Origin: Motiliproteus sp047633175
GTDB lineage: Bacteria; Pseudomonadota; Gammaproteobacteria; Pseudomonadales; Balneatricaceae
Direction of reading: 5' to 3'
Length of the DNA stretch: 64,000 nucleotides
NCBI GenBank assembly: GCA_047633175.1
Contig: JBLIEQ010000004.1
Coordinates: 1-64,000 of the forward strand
Shown here in pieces: positions 32,940 through 40,253 of this stretch (positions within the stretch are counted from its first letter, which is position 1; every line of letters begins with the position of its first letter). The notes under the pieces were generated by a model, which made no database searches, was not told the origin of the DNA, and worked only from the letters and a program-made list of their open reading frames with translations. The position numbers were made by a program, and so were the translations under genes.

Positions 32940-33330
32940 ATGAACAGAGAGTTGATGGCGCTGCTGCGCGGCTTTGGCCAACTGCTGTTTATGCCCCATG
33001 CCGGTGTGGGTGTACTAGTCCTGCTGGGAATTCTGATAAATTCGCCGCTGATGATGTTCGCTGCGCTGACCGGAGGCCTTGGCGGCACTCTGGTGGGTGG
33101 CCGGGTGATGGCTGCGCAGGGGGTTGGCCGGTGTTAACTGAATGTTGCTGGGGCTGGCGGCCGCACTGTTTATGCAGCCCACCGCAATTGCGATCGCGCT
33201 GGCGATTGTTTCCGGTCACTCTCTACGCCGCTGGCAGCCCTGGGTGGGTATCAGTACTGCGATTGTGCTGACGCTAAATTTTTTGGCAACACGCAAGAAC
33301 CCCGTTCCCGAAGGGTTTACCGCACTTTCC
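32940..33330 (+). pseudogene. Decayed urea-transporter-like gene
   Basis: Two successive short frames encode membrane-type sequence. The first (32940-33137) reads LLRGFGQLLFMPHAGVGVL followed by LLGILINSPLMMFAAL, which resembles the N-terminus of bacterial urea transporters. The second starts at 33142 and resembles a terminal membrane segment. A stop lies between them and the middle of a normal protein of about 300 residues is missing. A likely internal deletion plus loss of the end. Identification is moderate. Confidence 0.45.
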
Positions 33331-33397
33331 ATCTCTTTGTGGGTTGTATGCCCCGAGAGCCATGGATGGCGGCCGGGGCGATATAGGCACAGCCAGC

Positions 33398-34000
33398 TCA
33401 GTAATCCCAGCCCTTAACACCGGACATATCGGGGAGCTGGTGGGCGATCCCTTTGTGGCAATCGATGCAGGTCTTCTCGCCGCTGGCCAGGGCGCCTTCA
33501 TGCTCTTTAAAACCGCGGGCTCCCTGCTCGGTGTAATCCATCGATTCCATGCTGTGACAGTTACGGCACTCGCGTGAGTCGTTGGCTTTCATCCGTGCCC
33601 ATTCACGCGCAGCCATTTCACCGCGATGTTCCTGAAACTTCTCCCGCGTATCGATCACCCCGGTCATCTTGCCCCACACCTCTTTGCTAGCCTGGATCTT
33701 ACGCACCATCTTGTAGACCCACTCCTTGGGCACATGGCAGTCTGGACAGGTCGCCCGCACACCGGAACGGTTGCTGTAATGGACCGTCTCTTTGAGTTCG
33801 GCGAACACGTTATCGCGCATCTCGTGGCAGCTGATACAGAAGGTCTCCTCGTTGGTCATCTCCAGCGCGGTGTTGAAACCACCCCAGAAGATAACCCCCG
33901 CAACAAACCCGCCCAGCAGCAAGACACCCAGGCCCGCTTTTGCAGGACTAGTTAAGGCGCTCCATAGACGACGAATGGCGCCTGGTTTTTTTTTGCTCAT
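33398..34000 (-). CDS. napC: Periplasmic nitrate reductase quinol dehydrogenase, NapC
   Basis: 200 residues: a short basic N-terminus, one membrane helix (about 18-38) and a periplasmic domain with four CxxCH haem sites (CISCH, CPDCH, CRNCH, CIDCH), as in NapC/NirT cytochromes. It oxidises membrane quinol and passes electrons to NapB and NapA. AAGGA lies before ATG 34000. It is the last gene of the nap operon, and its stop lies next to the decayed transporter. Confidence 0.93.
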   Translation of the reverse strand: MSKKKPGAIRRLWSALTSPAKAGLGVLLLGGFVAGVIFWGGFNTALEMTNEETFCISCHEMRDNVFAELKETVHYSNRSGVRATCPDCHVPKEWVYKMVRKIQASKEVWGKMTGVIDTREKFQEHRGEMAAREWARMKANDSRECRNCHSMESMDYTEQGARGFKEHEGALASGEKTCIDCHKGIAHQLPDMSGVKGWDY

Positions 34001-34010
34001 CGTTTGATTC

Positions 34011-34055
34011 CTTATTTGACCAGCTCTTATTCGACCAGCTCTTATTTGACGAGAT
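34011..34055 (-). repeat. 15-bp tandem repeat across the napB stop codon
   Basis: Three 15-bp units (34011, 34026 and 34041), each containing CTTATT(T/C)GAC on the plus strand. On the coding strand each carries an in-frame TAA, so napB ends with three successive stops 15 bases apart. Confidence 0.85.
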
Positions 34056-34497
34056 CGCGGGAAGACTTATAGTCATTCTTAATCAGCGGCTTAACATTGG
34101 TTTGTGGGACATGACACTGCTGGCAGAAATAGCGTCTCGGCGAGATATCTGCCAGGGCATGGCCTTCACGGGTGTTGAAGTGGGTCAGGCTGACCTTGGT
34201 CGCCCCCGATGCCTTGTAGCGGTCCCAGCTATGGCAGGAGAGGCATTTATTACTGCGCAGATCGATCTTATAATTGCGTATATCATGAGGAATAACAGGT
34301 GGTTGCTGGACGTAGTTACGATCGACCAGGATGTCGGTGTCACTGTTCTTGGGCATCAGCGGCGCGGTTGTGCTGGTATCGAGTTCCTGGAACCCGCGCA
34401 GCGATTCGAGCCCGCCGATGCCAGCATCGGTGGTCAGGGATAATGACAGGCTCCCCAGCGCTAACGCCGCAGACAGGATCAGAGTTACTTGTTTCAT
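34042..34497 (-). CDS. napB: Nitrate reductase cytochrome c-type subunit, NapB
   Basis: 151 residues with a signal peptide (about 1-25; ILSAALALGSLSLSL) and two haem sites, CLSCH and CQQCH, typical of the small dihaem subunit. It transfers electrons from NapC to the catalytic NapA in the periplasm. The site GGAGGAAATATC precedes the ATG. Its 3-prime end lies in a 15-bp tandem repeat that gives two extra in-frame stops. Confidence 0.94.
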   Translation of the reverse strand: MKQVTLILSAALALGSLSLSLTTDAGIGGLESLRGFQELDTSTTAPLMPKNSDTDILVDRNYVQQPPVIPHDIRNYKIDLRSNKCLSCHSWDRYKASGATKVSLTHFNTREGHALADISPRRYFCQQCHVPQTNVKPLIKNDYKSSRDLVK

Positions 34498-34563
34498 GAT
34501 ATTTCCTCCACCCGCTGGGCAGCGGGCTTGGCAAATGAGAAGGTCGTCAGTCGAATACCGGCT

Positions 34564-37056
34564 TCAGGTCTTGACGATCTTGACCGCACACTTCTTGAAG
34601 TCGGTTTGTTTCGACAGCGGGTCGGTGGCATCCAGGGTGAGCTTGTTGACCAGACGACTGGCGTCGAAGAAGGGGATAAAGACCAGCCCCTCAGGCGGGC
34701 GGTTACGGCCACGGGTCTCGACCCTGATATTAATCTCGCCACGACGCGAGACCACCTTAGCTTCCTGACCACGCCTCAGGCCGCGCTTCTTCGCATCTTC
34801 CGGGTGCATAAACACCACCGCATCAGGAACGGCCCGGTACAGCTCGGGAACCCGGCGGGTCATCGTGCCGGTATGCCAGTGCTCGAGAACACGCCCGGTA
34901 CAGAGCCAGAGGTCAAACTCGGCATCGGGAGATTCAGGGGGAGCCTCGTAGGGCAGCGCAAAGATCACCGCCTTGCCATCAGGCTTGCCGTAAAACTGGA
35001 AGTCTGCACCCTTGTCGACGTAGGGGTCGTGGCCTTCACGGAAGCGCCACAGGGTTTCCTTGCCATCGACAACCGGCCAGCGCAGGCCGCGGGTTTCGTG
35101 ATACCTGTCGAAAGGGGCCAAATCATGGCCGTGGCCGCGGCCGAAGCTGGCGTACTCTTCGAACAGTCCCTTCTGAATATAGAATCCGAACTCTTTCGCC
35201 TCGTCGTTATCGAATCCTTCAGCGGTCTCGCTCAGCGGGAATTGATCGACCTGGCCGTTGGCATAGAGGACCTCGTACAGTGTCTTGCCTCGATAGTCGG
35301 GATTCTGGGCGAGCAGTTCTTCGGGCCAGACCTCCTCGACGGTGAAGCGTTTAGAAAATTGTACTAGCTGCCACAGGTCAGACTTCGCATCACCCGGGGG
35401 AGTAACTTGCTGGCGCCAGAACTGGGTACGGCGTTCGGCGTTGCCGTAGGCCCCCTCTTTTTCGACCCACATCGCCGTGGGCAGCACCAGATCGGAGGCC
35501 TGGGCAGTTACTGTGGGGTAGGGATCGGAGCAGACGATAAAGTTATCGGGGTTGCGATAACCGGGATAAGCCTCCTCGTTCATATTGGGGCCGGCCTGCA
35601 TATTATTGTTGCACATCGTCCAGTAGGCGTTGAGTTTGCCGTCATTGAGCATCCGGTTCTGGAGTACCGCGTGGTAGCCGGGTTTGGCGGGGATGGCGCC
35701 AGCGGGCAGCTTCCAGATCTTCTCGGCAGTGGCGCGGTGCTCAGGGTTGGTGACGACCAGATCAGCCGGCAGGCGATGGGAGAAGGTGCCCACCTCACGC
35801 GCGGTACCGCAGGCAGAGGGCTGGCCGGTTAATGAAAACGGACCCGATCCGGGAGTGGAGATCTTGCCGGTCAAAAGATGGACGTTGTACATCAGGTTGT
35901 TGGCCCAGACACCTCGGGTGTGCTGGTTAAAGCCCATGGTCCAGTAAGAGACCACCTTCTTGCTCGGATCGGCATACAGCTTGGCCATTTCCAGCAGTTT
36001 ATGCTCGGGAACGCCGGACAGCTTCGCGGTGCTCTCCAGGGTATAGTCGCTGACAAATTCGGCGAAGGCTGCAAAGTCCATCGGCTCGGAGCCGCCCTTG
36101 TTGGGGTTCTTTGCTTGCTGCTGCAGGGGGTGGGTCGGACGCAGGCCATAGCCGATGTCGGTGACCCCTTCGCGAATATTGACGTGCTTGTCCAGGAAAT
36201 CCTGGTTAACGCTGCCGCTTTGAATGATGTAGTTAGCGATATAGTTGAGGATCGCCAGGTCTGTCTGCGGGGTAAAGATCATGCCGTTGTCGGCGAGCTC
36301 GAAGCTGCGGTGCTTGTAGGTCGAGAGCACATGGACGCGAACTTCGGGATTGCTCAGGCGACGATCTGTCAGCCGTGACCAGAGGATAGGGTGCATCTCG
36401 GCCATATTGGAGCCCCAGAGCACGAAGGCGTCGGCATGTTCCAGGTCATCGTAGCAGCCCATAGGCTCATCGATACCGAAGGTGCGCATAAAGCCACCCA
36501 CCGCCGAGGCCATGCAGTGGCGGGCATTGGGATCGATGTTGTTGGAGAGGAATCCGGCTTTGAACAGCTTGGAGGCGGCATACCCTTCCCAGACGGTCCA
36601 TTGCCCTGAACCAAACATGCCGACCGAGGTCGGGCCTTTCTCCTTGATGGCGGCCTTGAACTTCTCGGCCATGATATCGAACGCGGCATCCCAGGAGATC
36701 GGCGTGAACGCTCCCTCTTTGTCGTATTTGCCATCAGTCATGCGCAGCAAGGGTGTGGTCAGGCGGTCTTCACCGTACATGATCTTGGATAGGAAATAGC
36801 CCTTGATGCAGTTCAACCCCTTGTTTACCGGCGCATCGGGATCGCCCTGGGTGGCCACCACGCGCCCCTTCTGAGTGCCGACCAGCACACTACAGCCGGT
36901 ACCGCAGAAGCGGCAGGGGGCTTTGTCCCAGCGAATCTCGGTTTCGCTGGATCTTGCCAGCAGGTTAGTGGCAGAAGCGGGGACAGCAACCCCGGCCGCG
37001 ACAGCTGTGGCAGCAATAGCATTGCTTTTCACGAACGCTCGTCTGGTTAGCTTCAT
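34564..37056 (-). CDS. napA: Periplasmic nitrate reductase catalytic subunit
   Basis: 830 residues, typical of NapA. A twin-arginine signal peptide (MKLTRRAFVK, cleavage near residue 30) directs folded export. The 4Fe-4S ligands are Cys 48, 51, 55 and 83 (CRFCGTGC, then NCIKGYF), and the molybdenum Cys lies in ARHCMASAVGGF. It reduces nitrate to nitrite in the periplasm with a bis-MGD cofactor. Its start overlaps the napD stop (ATGA), and NapD is its dedicated chaperone. Confidence 0.96.
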   Translation of the reverse strand: MKLTRRAFVKSNAIAATAVAAGVAVPASATNLLARSSETEIRWDKAPCRFCGTGCSVLVGTQKGRVVATQGDPDAPVNKGLNCIKGYFLSKIMYGEDRLTTPLLRMTDGKYDKEGAFTPISWDAAFDIMAEKFKAAIKEKGPTSVGMFGSGQWTVWEGYAASKLFKAGFLSNNIDPNARHCMASAVGGFMRTFGIDEPMGCYDDLEHADAFVLWGSNMAEMHPILWSRLTDRRLSNPEVRVHVLSTYKHRSFELADNGMIFTPQTDLAILNYIANYIIQSGSVNQDFLDKHVNIREGVTDIGYGLRPTHPLQQQAKNPNKGGSEPMDFAAFAEFVSDYTLESTAKLSGVPEHKLLEMAKLYADPSKKVVSYWTMGFNQHTRGVWANNLMYNVHLLTGKISTPGSGPFSLTGQPSACGTAREVGTFSHRLPADLVVTNPEHRATAEKIWKLPAGAIPAKPGYHAVLQNRMLNDGKLNAYWTMCNNNMQAGPNMNEEAYPGYRNPDNFIVCSDPYPTVTAQASDLVLPTAMWVEKEGAYGNAERRTQFWRQQVTPPGDAKSDLWQLVQFSKRFTVEEVWPEELLAQNPDYRGKTLYEVLYANGQVDQFPLSETAEGFDNDEAKEFGFYIQKGLFEEYASFGRGHGHDLAPFDRYHETRGLRWPVVDGKETLWRFREGHDPYVDKGADFQFYGKPDGKAVIFALPYEAPPESPDAEFDLWLCTGRVLEHWHTGTMTRRVPELYRAVPDAVVFMHPEDAKKRGLRRGQEAKVVSRRGEINIRVETRGRNRPPEGLVFIPFFDASRLVNKLTLDATDPLSKQTDFKKCAVKIVKT

Positions 37057-37412
37057 GGTGTTTCTCCTGCGAGAGCGCTGTCGGTTTCATCATGGTGGTA
37101 TACCAGTGAGGTCGAGAGGACGCCGGGCATGTTGTTGATCGTTTCTATGGTTTTGATAGCGAATTTTTCACCGTTAAGTTCTTCGACGGTGACGACCAGG
37201 TTGCCCTCGTCTCCGATGGCGTGAACCTCCACCCCCTTCAACAGATTCAGGCTTACAACGAGTGCTGCGGTCCTGGCCGGAAGGGTGCGTACCACCATGC
37301 CAGTGATATCAAAAATATCAGGGCTATCAAACGGTTCGGAGCTGATGCCCGGTGTTGATCGTTGCAGGGGCTGTTGGGAGTGCTGGGGGTGCAGTTGTTC
37401 GGAAAGTGGCAT
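37053..37412 (-). CDS. napD: NapA-specific chaperone NapD
   Basis: 119 residues with a ferredoxin-like fold; DITGMVVRTLPARTAALVVS and the strand MPGVLSTSLVYHHDET are recognisable. NapD binds the twin-arginine signal of NapA and delays export until the cofactors are inserted. An unstructured N-terminal stretch of about 30 residues is longer than in E. coli NapD, so translation may begin later, although AGGAGG lies before ATG 37412. The stop overlaps the napA start. Confidence 0.88.
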   Translation of the reverse strand: MPLSEQLHPQHSQQPLQRSTPGISSEPFDSPDIFDITGMVVRTLPARTAALVVSLNLLKGVEVHAIGDEGNLVVTVEELNGEKFAIKTIETINNMPGVLSTSLVYHHDETDSALAGETP

Positions 37413-37426
37413 CGGCTCTCAGCCTC

Positions 37427-37951
37427 CTAAGCGTTGTTAGCTGTTTGATGAGCTGTTGGGTTGAGTGACATGCTGATCGCCTGGGTCGGACAGACCGCAA
37501 CGCATGCACCACAGCCGTTGCACTGCGAGGTATCGATGCTGGGGATGCCTATGCCGCCCGGTTGCATGGTTAAAGAGATCGCCTCGGGTTCGCACTGCTC
37601 GACACAGCTGCGACAAACCACCTGCTGATGGGTGATGCAGCCCTCACCGATGGCCGCCGTATGGATCCAGGGAGCTGTGTCTATAGACTTAAAAACGGCT
37701 GCCGAGCAGCTGGCCACACAGTCGCCGCAGAAGCTGCATTCGCCCCGCTGAAAATCGACTTCAGGGAAACCACCGGAGCCTTTGATCAGGATCGCCTCGG
37801 GACACTGCGCGATACAGTCGCCGCAGCGGCTGCAGTCGCGGATAAAATCGGTTTCGGGCAGACTCCAGGGCAGCCGTATCGGCAGCCGTTTAGAGCTGGT
37901 GTCGCCTCTGAACAACTGGCGGCGGGAGGGGTTGAAAGCGTTCTGTGACAT
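37427..37951 (-). CDS. napF: Ferredoxin-type protein NapF
   Basis: 174 residues from ATG 37951 (AGGA nine bases upstream; a more distant in-frame ATG lacks a site). Cys clusters CSRCGDCIAQCPE, CSFCGDCVASC, CRSCVEQCEPE and CNGCGACVAVCPT indicate iron-sulphur centres. NapF acts in the cytosol in NapA maturation. First gene of a napFDABC operon; napE, napG and napH are absent, so electron entry relies on NapC alone. Confidence 0.9.
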   Translation of the reverse strand: MSQNAFNPSRRQLFRGDTSSKRLPIRLPWSLPETDFIRDCSRCGDCIAQCPEAILIKGSGGFPEVDFQRGECSFCGDCVASCSAAVFKSIDTAPWIHTAAIGEGCITHQQVVCRSCVEQCEPEAISLTMQPGGIGIPSIDTSQCNGCGACVAVCPTQAISMSLNPTAHQTANNA

Positions 37952-38017
37952 CGAGTATCGTCCTGATTGATCTGACTCCGTACCCATGTATTTCGTATGG
38001 GCTTGTTGCTGAGCTCG

Positions 38018-38059
38018 ACTCTATTCTCATAGCAGTGCCCTGTATTTGACTTTCATCAA
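38018..38059 (-). promoter_or_regulatory. FNR/ANR-like box and possible -10 upstream of napF
   Basis: Bases 38046-38059 read TTGACTTTCATCAA, one mismatch from the FNR consensus TTGAT-N4-ATCAA. Read toward napF, a TAGAGT at 38018-38023 could be the -10, which would place the box near -41.5, the standard position for FNR activation. The transcription start is a prediction. The remaining bases to 38240 show no supported gene. Confidence 0.6.
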
Positions 38060-38240
38060 GTACAACAATATTGATATTTATAGGCCTATATATAGAAATA
38101 CTTATGTAGAGAAAGGTTTTTTGGAGGGTACGCTGATAGGGTACGCGCTTTTCAGCGCTGGGTTCAGGCTAGCTACAGAGAAGCTTTGTCCTGCTTGTGT
38201 CGTTGTGGGTCCTCTGAAAGTTTATGTTGAGTTTTTTGAA

Positions 38241-39140
38241 TCATTTTTTCGACGTCAACGCCTCTTTGCATAGTTCGATCAAGGCTTCGATGCTCGAGGT
38301 ACGCGTATAGTTTGGACGCAGAATAAAGGCGAGTCGGCGGTGCGGGCCAGGTTCATTAAGATGAACGGCTGCTAGTGCTTCGTGCTGAGAAATAAGGGGG
38401 TCCATGGCCATCTCCGGAACCAGGGTGGTCCCCAGTTTCCCCAATACCATCTGGATCAGCGTATTGAGGCTGGTCGCGCCAAAACCCTGGTTAGCGGCCT
38501 GCTCTGGCAATTGACAGGCTTCCAGGATGTGCTCTTTTAGGCAGTGCCCATCTTTTAGCAGCATCAGATTACTGTGGCTCAACTCGTTGCTGCTAACCTC
38601 GTTCTGCTGCGCATGTTGTTCCCCTTTCAGTGCCACCCAGTAAAAGTCCTCCTGCCAGAACTCCAGACTCAGCAGGCCTTCACAGGGATAGGGTAGTGCC
38701 AGTATGGCCGTGTCGATTTCACCGCGTCTGACCCGATCTACCAGCACCTGCGACTGATCCTCGACAATATTGAGCTGGGAATCTGGATACCGCAGGTTTA
38801 GAATCGGCAATATTTTGGGGAGCAGATAGGGACAGATGGTAGGGATGATACCGATGGTCAGGGGGAAACTCAGCGGATCTCTCTGGCTATCCGCCAACTG
38901 TTGTAAATCCTCCACCTGTAATAAAATTTTATGAGCATGCTCCAGTACCTGCTTCCCGACCGCAGTGATCAACACCTTCTTGTTGTCTCTCTCAAAAATC
39001 TGTAGCCCCAGTTTGCGTTCGAGTTCATTGAGTGAGGTACTCAGCGCCGATTGGCTGATATTGCTGAGTTCTGCGGCTCTCTTAAAGTGCAGCGTTTTCT
39101 CTACCGCGAGAGCATAGCTAAGTTGTTTGATGGAAAGCAT
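38241..39140 (-). CDS. oxyR: OxyR-type hydrogen peroxide regulator
   Basis: 299 residues from ATG 39140. LysR family: the N-terminal helix-turn-helix reads AAELSNISQSALSTSLNELE, followed by the effector domain. Redox cysteines 200 and 209 lie in LKDGHCLKEH and EAC, matching the disulphide pair of E. coli OxyR. It is divergent from a Prx5-type peroxiredoxin gene, its probable target. An in-frame start further upstream is possible but would run into the promoter region. Confidence 0.9.
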   Translation of the reverse strand: MLSIKQLSYALAVEKTLHFKRAAELSNISQSALSTSLNELERKLGLQIFERDNKKVLITAVGKQVLEHAHKILLQVEDLQQLADSQRDPLSFPLTIGIIPTICPYLLPKILPILNLRYPDSQLNIVEDQSQVLVDRVRRGEIDTAILALPYPCEGLLSLEFWQEDFYWVALKGEQHAQQNEVSSNELSHSNLMLLKDGHCLKEHILEACQLPEQAANQGFGATSLNTLIQMVLGKLGTTLVPEMAMDPLISQHEALAAVHLNEPGPHRRLAFILRPNYTRTSSIEALIELCKEALTSKK

Positions 39141-39217
39141 CGTAATCCGGCACTCACTGTAGTTAATTCTGATGCTGATGTTCAGTATTTTAGATCGCAA
39201 TGATCAATATTTGCAAA

Positions 39218-39246
39218 TTTACTGATTTACCCTGAGAGGCTATAGT
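39218..39246 (+). promoter_or_regulatory. Promoter of the peroxiredoxin gene
   Basis: TTTACT (39218-39223) and TATAGT (39241-39246) are 17 bp apart, 36 bp before the start codon. The region upstream to oxyR (39141-39217) could hold the OxyR site, including GATCGCAATGATC, but I could not match the four-part OxyR consensus with confidence. Confidence 0.5.
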
Positions 39247-39282
39247 GAATATCTAATATGTATCAAACCTGTGGAGCAGCTT

Positions 39283-39855
39283 ATGCCTTTAGTAAATAAC
39301 GTACCTGACGTCACCTTTAAAACGCGTGTTCGTGATGCATCTGTCGAGGGGCCGAACCCCTTTCGCTGGGAGGATAAGACCACCCAGGATATTTTTGCTG
39401 GCAAGAAAGTCGTGGTCTTCTCGTTACCGGGTGCCTTTACGCCCACTTGCTCATCCACCCACCTTCCTCGCTACGAGGAGCTCTATGAGGAGTTCAAGGC
39501 TCAGGGTGTTGACGCGGTTATCTGTATCTCCGTAAACGATGCGTTCGTGATGTTTAAGTGGGGCAAGGAGTCAGGCCAAAAGAATGTGTTCCTGCTGCCC
39601 GACGGTAACGGTGAATTCACCCGCAAGATGGGCCTGCTGGTTGACAAGTCGAACATTGGTTTCGGCATGCGCTCTTGGCGCTATTCCATGCTGGTCAATG
39701 ACTGCAAAGTAGAAAAACTCTTTGCAGAAGCGGGCTTTGCCGATAACTGTGAGTCGGATCCGTTTGAAGTCTCCGACGCCGACACCCTGCTTGCCTACCT
39801 CAAGGGTGAAGAAGTAACAGCGGTATCCAGCCCACGTAAAGATTTCGAAGGCTAA
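39283..39855 (+). CDS. Peroxiredoxin, Prx5/AhpE-like thioredoxin fold
   Basis: 190 residues from ATG 39283 (GGAG six bases upstream). The peroxidatic Cys lies in PGAFTPTCSSTHLPRYEE, the Prx5 signature. Some relatives carry a C-terminal glutaredoxin domain; this protein ends at about 190 residues without one. It reduces hydrogen peroxide and organic peroxides, with glutathione or thioredoxin as reductant. Regulation by the divergent OxyR is likely. Confidence 0.92.
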   Translation: MPLVNNVPDVTFKTRVRDASVEGPNPFRWEDKTTQDIFAGKKVVVFSLPGAFTPTCSSTHLPRYEELYEEFKAQGVDAVICISVNDAFVMFKWGKESGQKNVFLLPDGNGEFTRKMGLLVDKSNIGFGMRSWRYSMLVNDCKVEKLFAEAGFADNCESDPFEVSDADTLLAYLKGEEVTAVSSPRKDFEG

Positions 39856-39888
39856 ACGCCTGACAGACTGACCGATCATAGCGATCGT

Positions 39889-39931
39889 AACCCAGGCAGA
39901 CGCTTACCCAGGCGCCTGCCTGGGTTTTTTT
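39889..39931 (+). terminator. Rho-independent terminator after the peroxiredoxin gene
   Basis: ACCCAGGCAG (39890-39899) pairs perfectly with CTGCCTGGGT (39916-39925), followed by seven T in total. A textbook terminator. Confidence 0.9.
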
Positions 39932-39943
39932 GGTTTTGTATGA

Positions 39944-40218
39944 GTTAGTTGTTGTTAAGCAAAAGGACAAAAGTGTCAAATGTAAGGCCTGACCCTTTCA
40001 GGCCTTCAGGCCCTTTCAGGCCCCTTCGGCTAACCGTTCCCCTTGCCGGGCCGATAGTGGACTTTCACCACCAAGTCATCCGACCGCCACCACGCGTATC
40101 GGAACAGTGCCAATCAAGGCACTACGCGCCATGCCTGGCGCACAAATGAAGCCGCCGGGAGGCGGAACCTCGCTTGATTGCAAAACAGTAATGCAGAATT
40201 AACGCCACAACAACTAAC
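39944..40218 (-). mobile_element. Segment with truncated group II intron 5-prime end, flanked by a 12-bp inverted pair
   Basis: On the minus strand, GTGCGCCAGGCATGGCGC begins at 40143, matching the GUGYG-type 5-prime end and first stem of a group II intron. Further on, GGTGGTGAAAGTCCAC and GGCAAGGGGAACGGTTAG resemble conserved domain I sequence of these introns. A terminator-like hairpin (CCGCC-TCCC-GGCGG, 40152-40165) lies just before the intron start, the preferred target of class C introns. No domain V or reverse transcriptase remains. The segment is bounded by ACAACAACTAAC at 40207-40218 and its complement at 39944-39955. Confidence 0.6.
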
Positions 40219-40242
40219 GGGTAGGTAGCCTGAATTCTGCAT
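40191..40242. repeat. 10-bp inverted repeat after ppc
   Basis: ATGCAGAATT (40191-40200) and AATTCTGCAT (40233-40242) are perfectly complementary with 32 bp between them, enclosing the repeated motif CAACAACTAACGGG. It lies 12 bp beyond the ppc stop. Confidence 0.7.
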
Positions 40243-40253
40243 AAAGCAGCAGC

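Noticed and set aside
38046..38273. Short plus-strand frame of 75 codons between napF and oxyR
   Set aside because: No Shine-Dalgarno or recognisable sequence; it starts in the FNR-like box and overlaps the oxyR end.
39141..39217. Canonical OxyR four-part binding site
   Set aside because: Partial GATC-spaced dyads are present but the consensus could not be matched; only the gene arrangement supports OxyR control.
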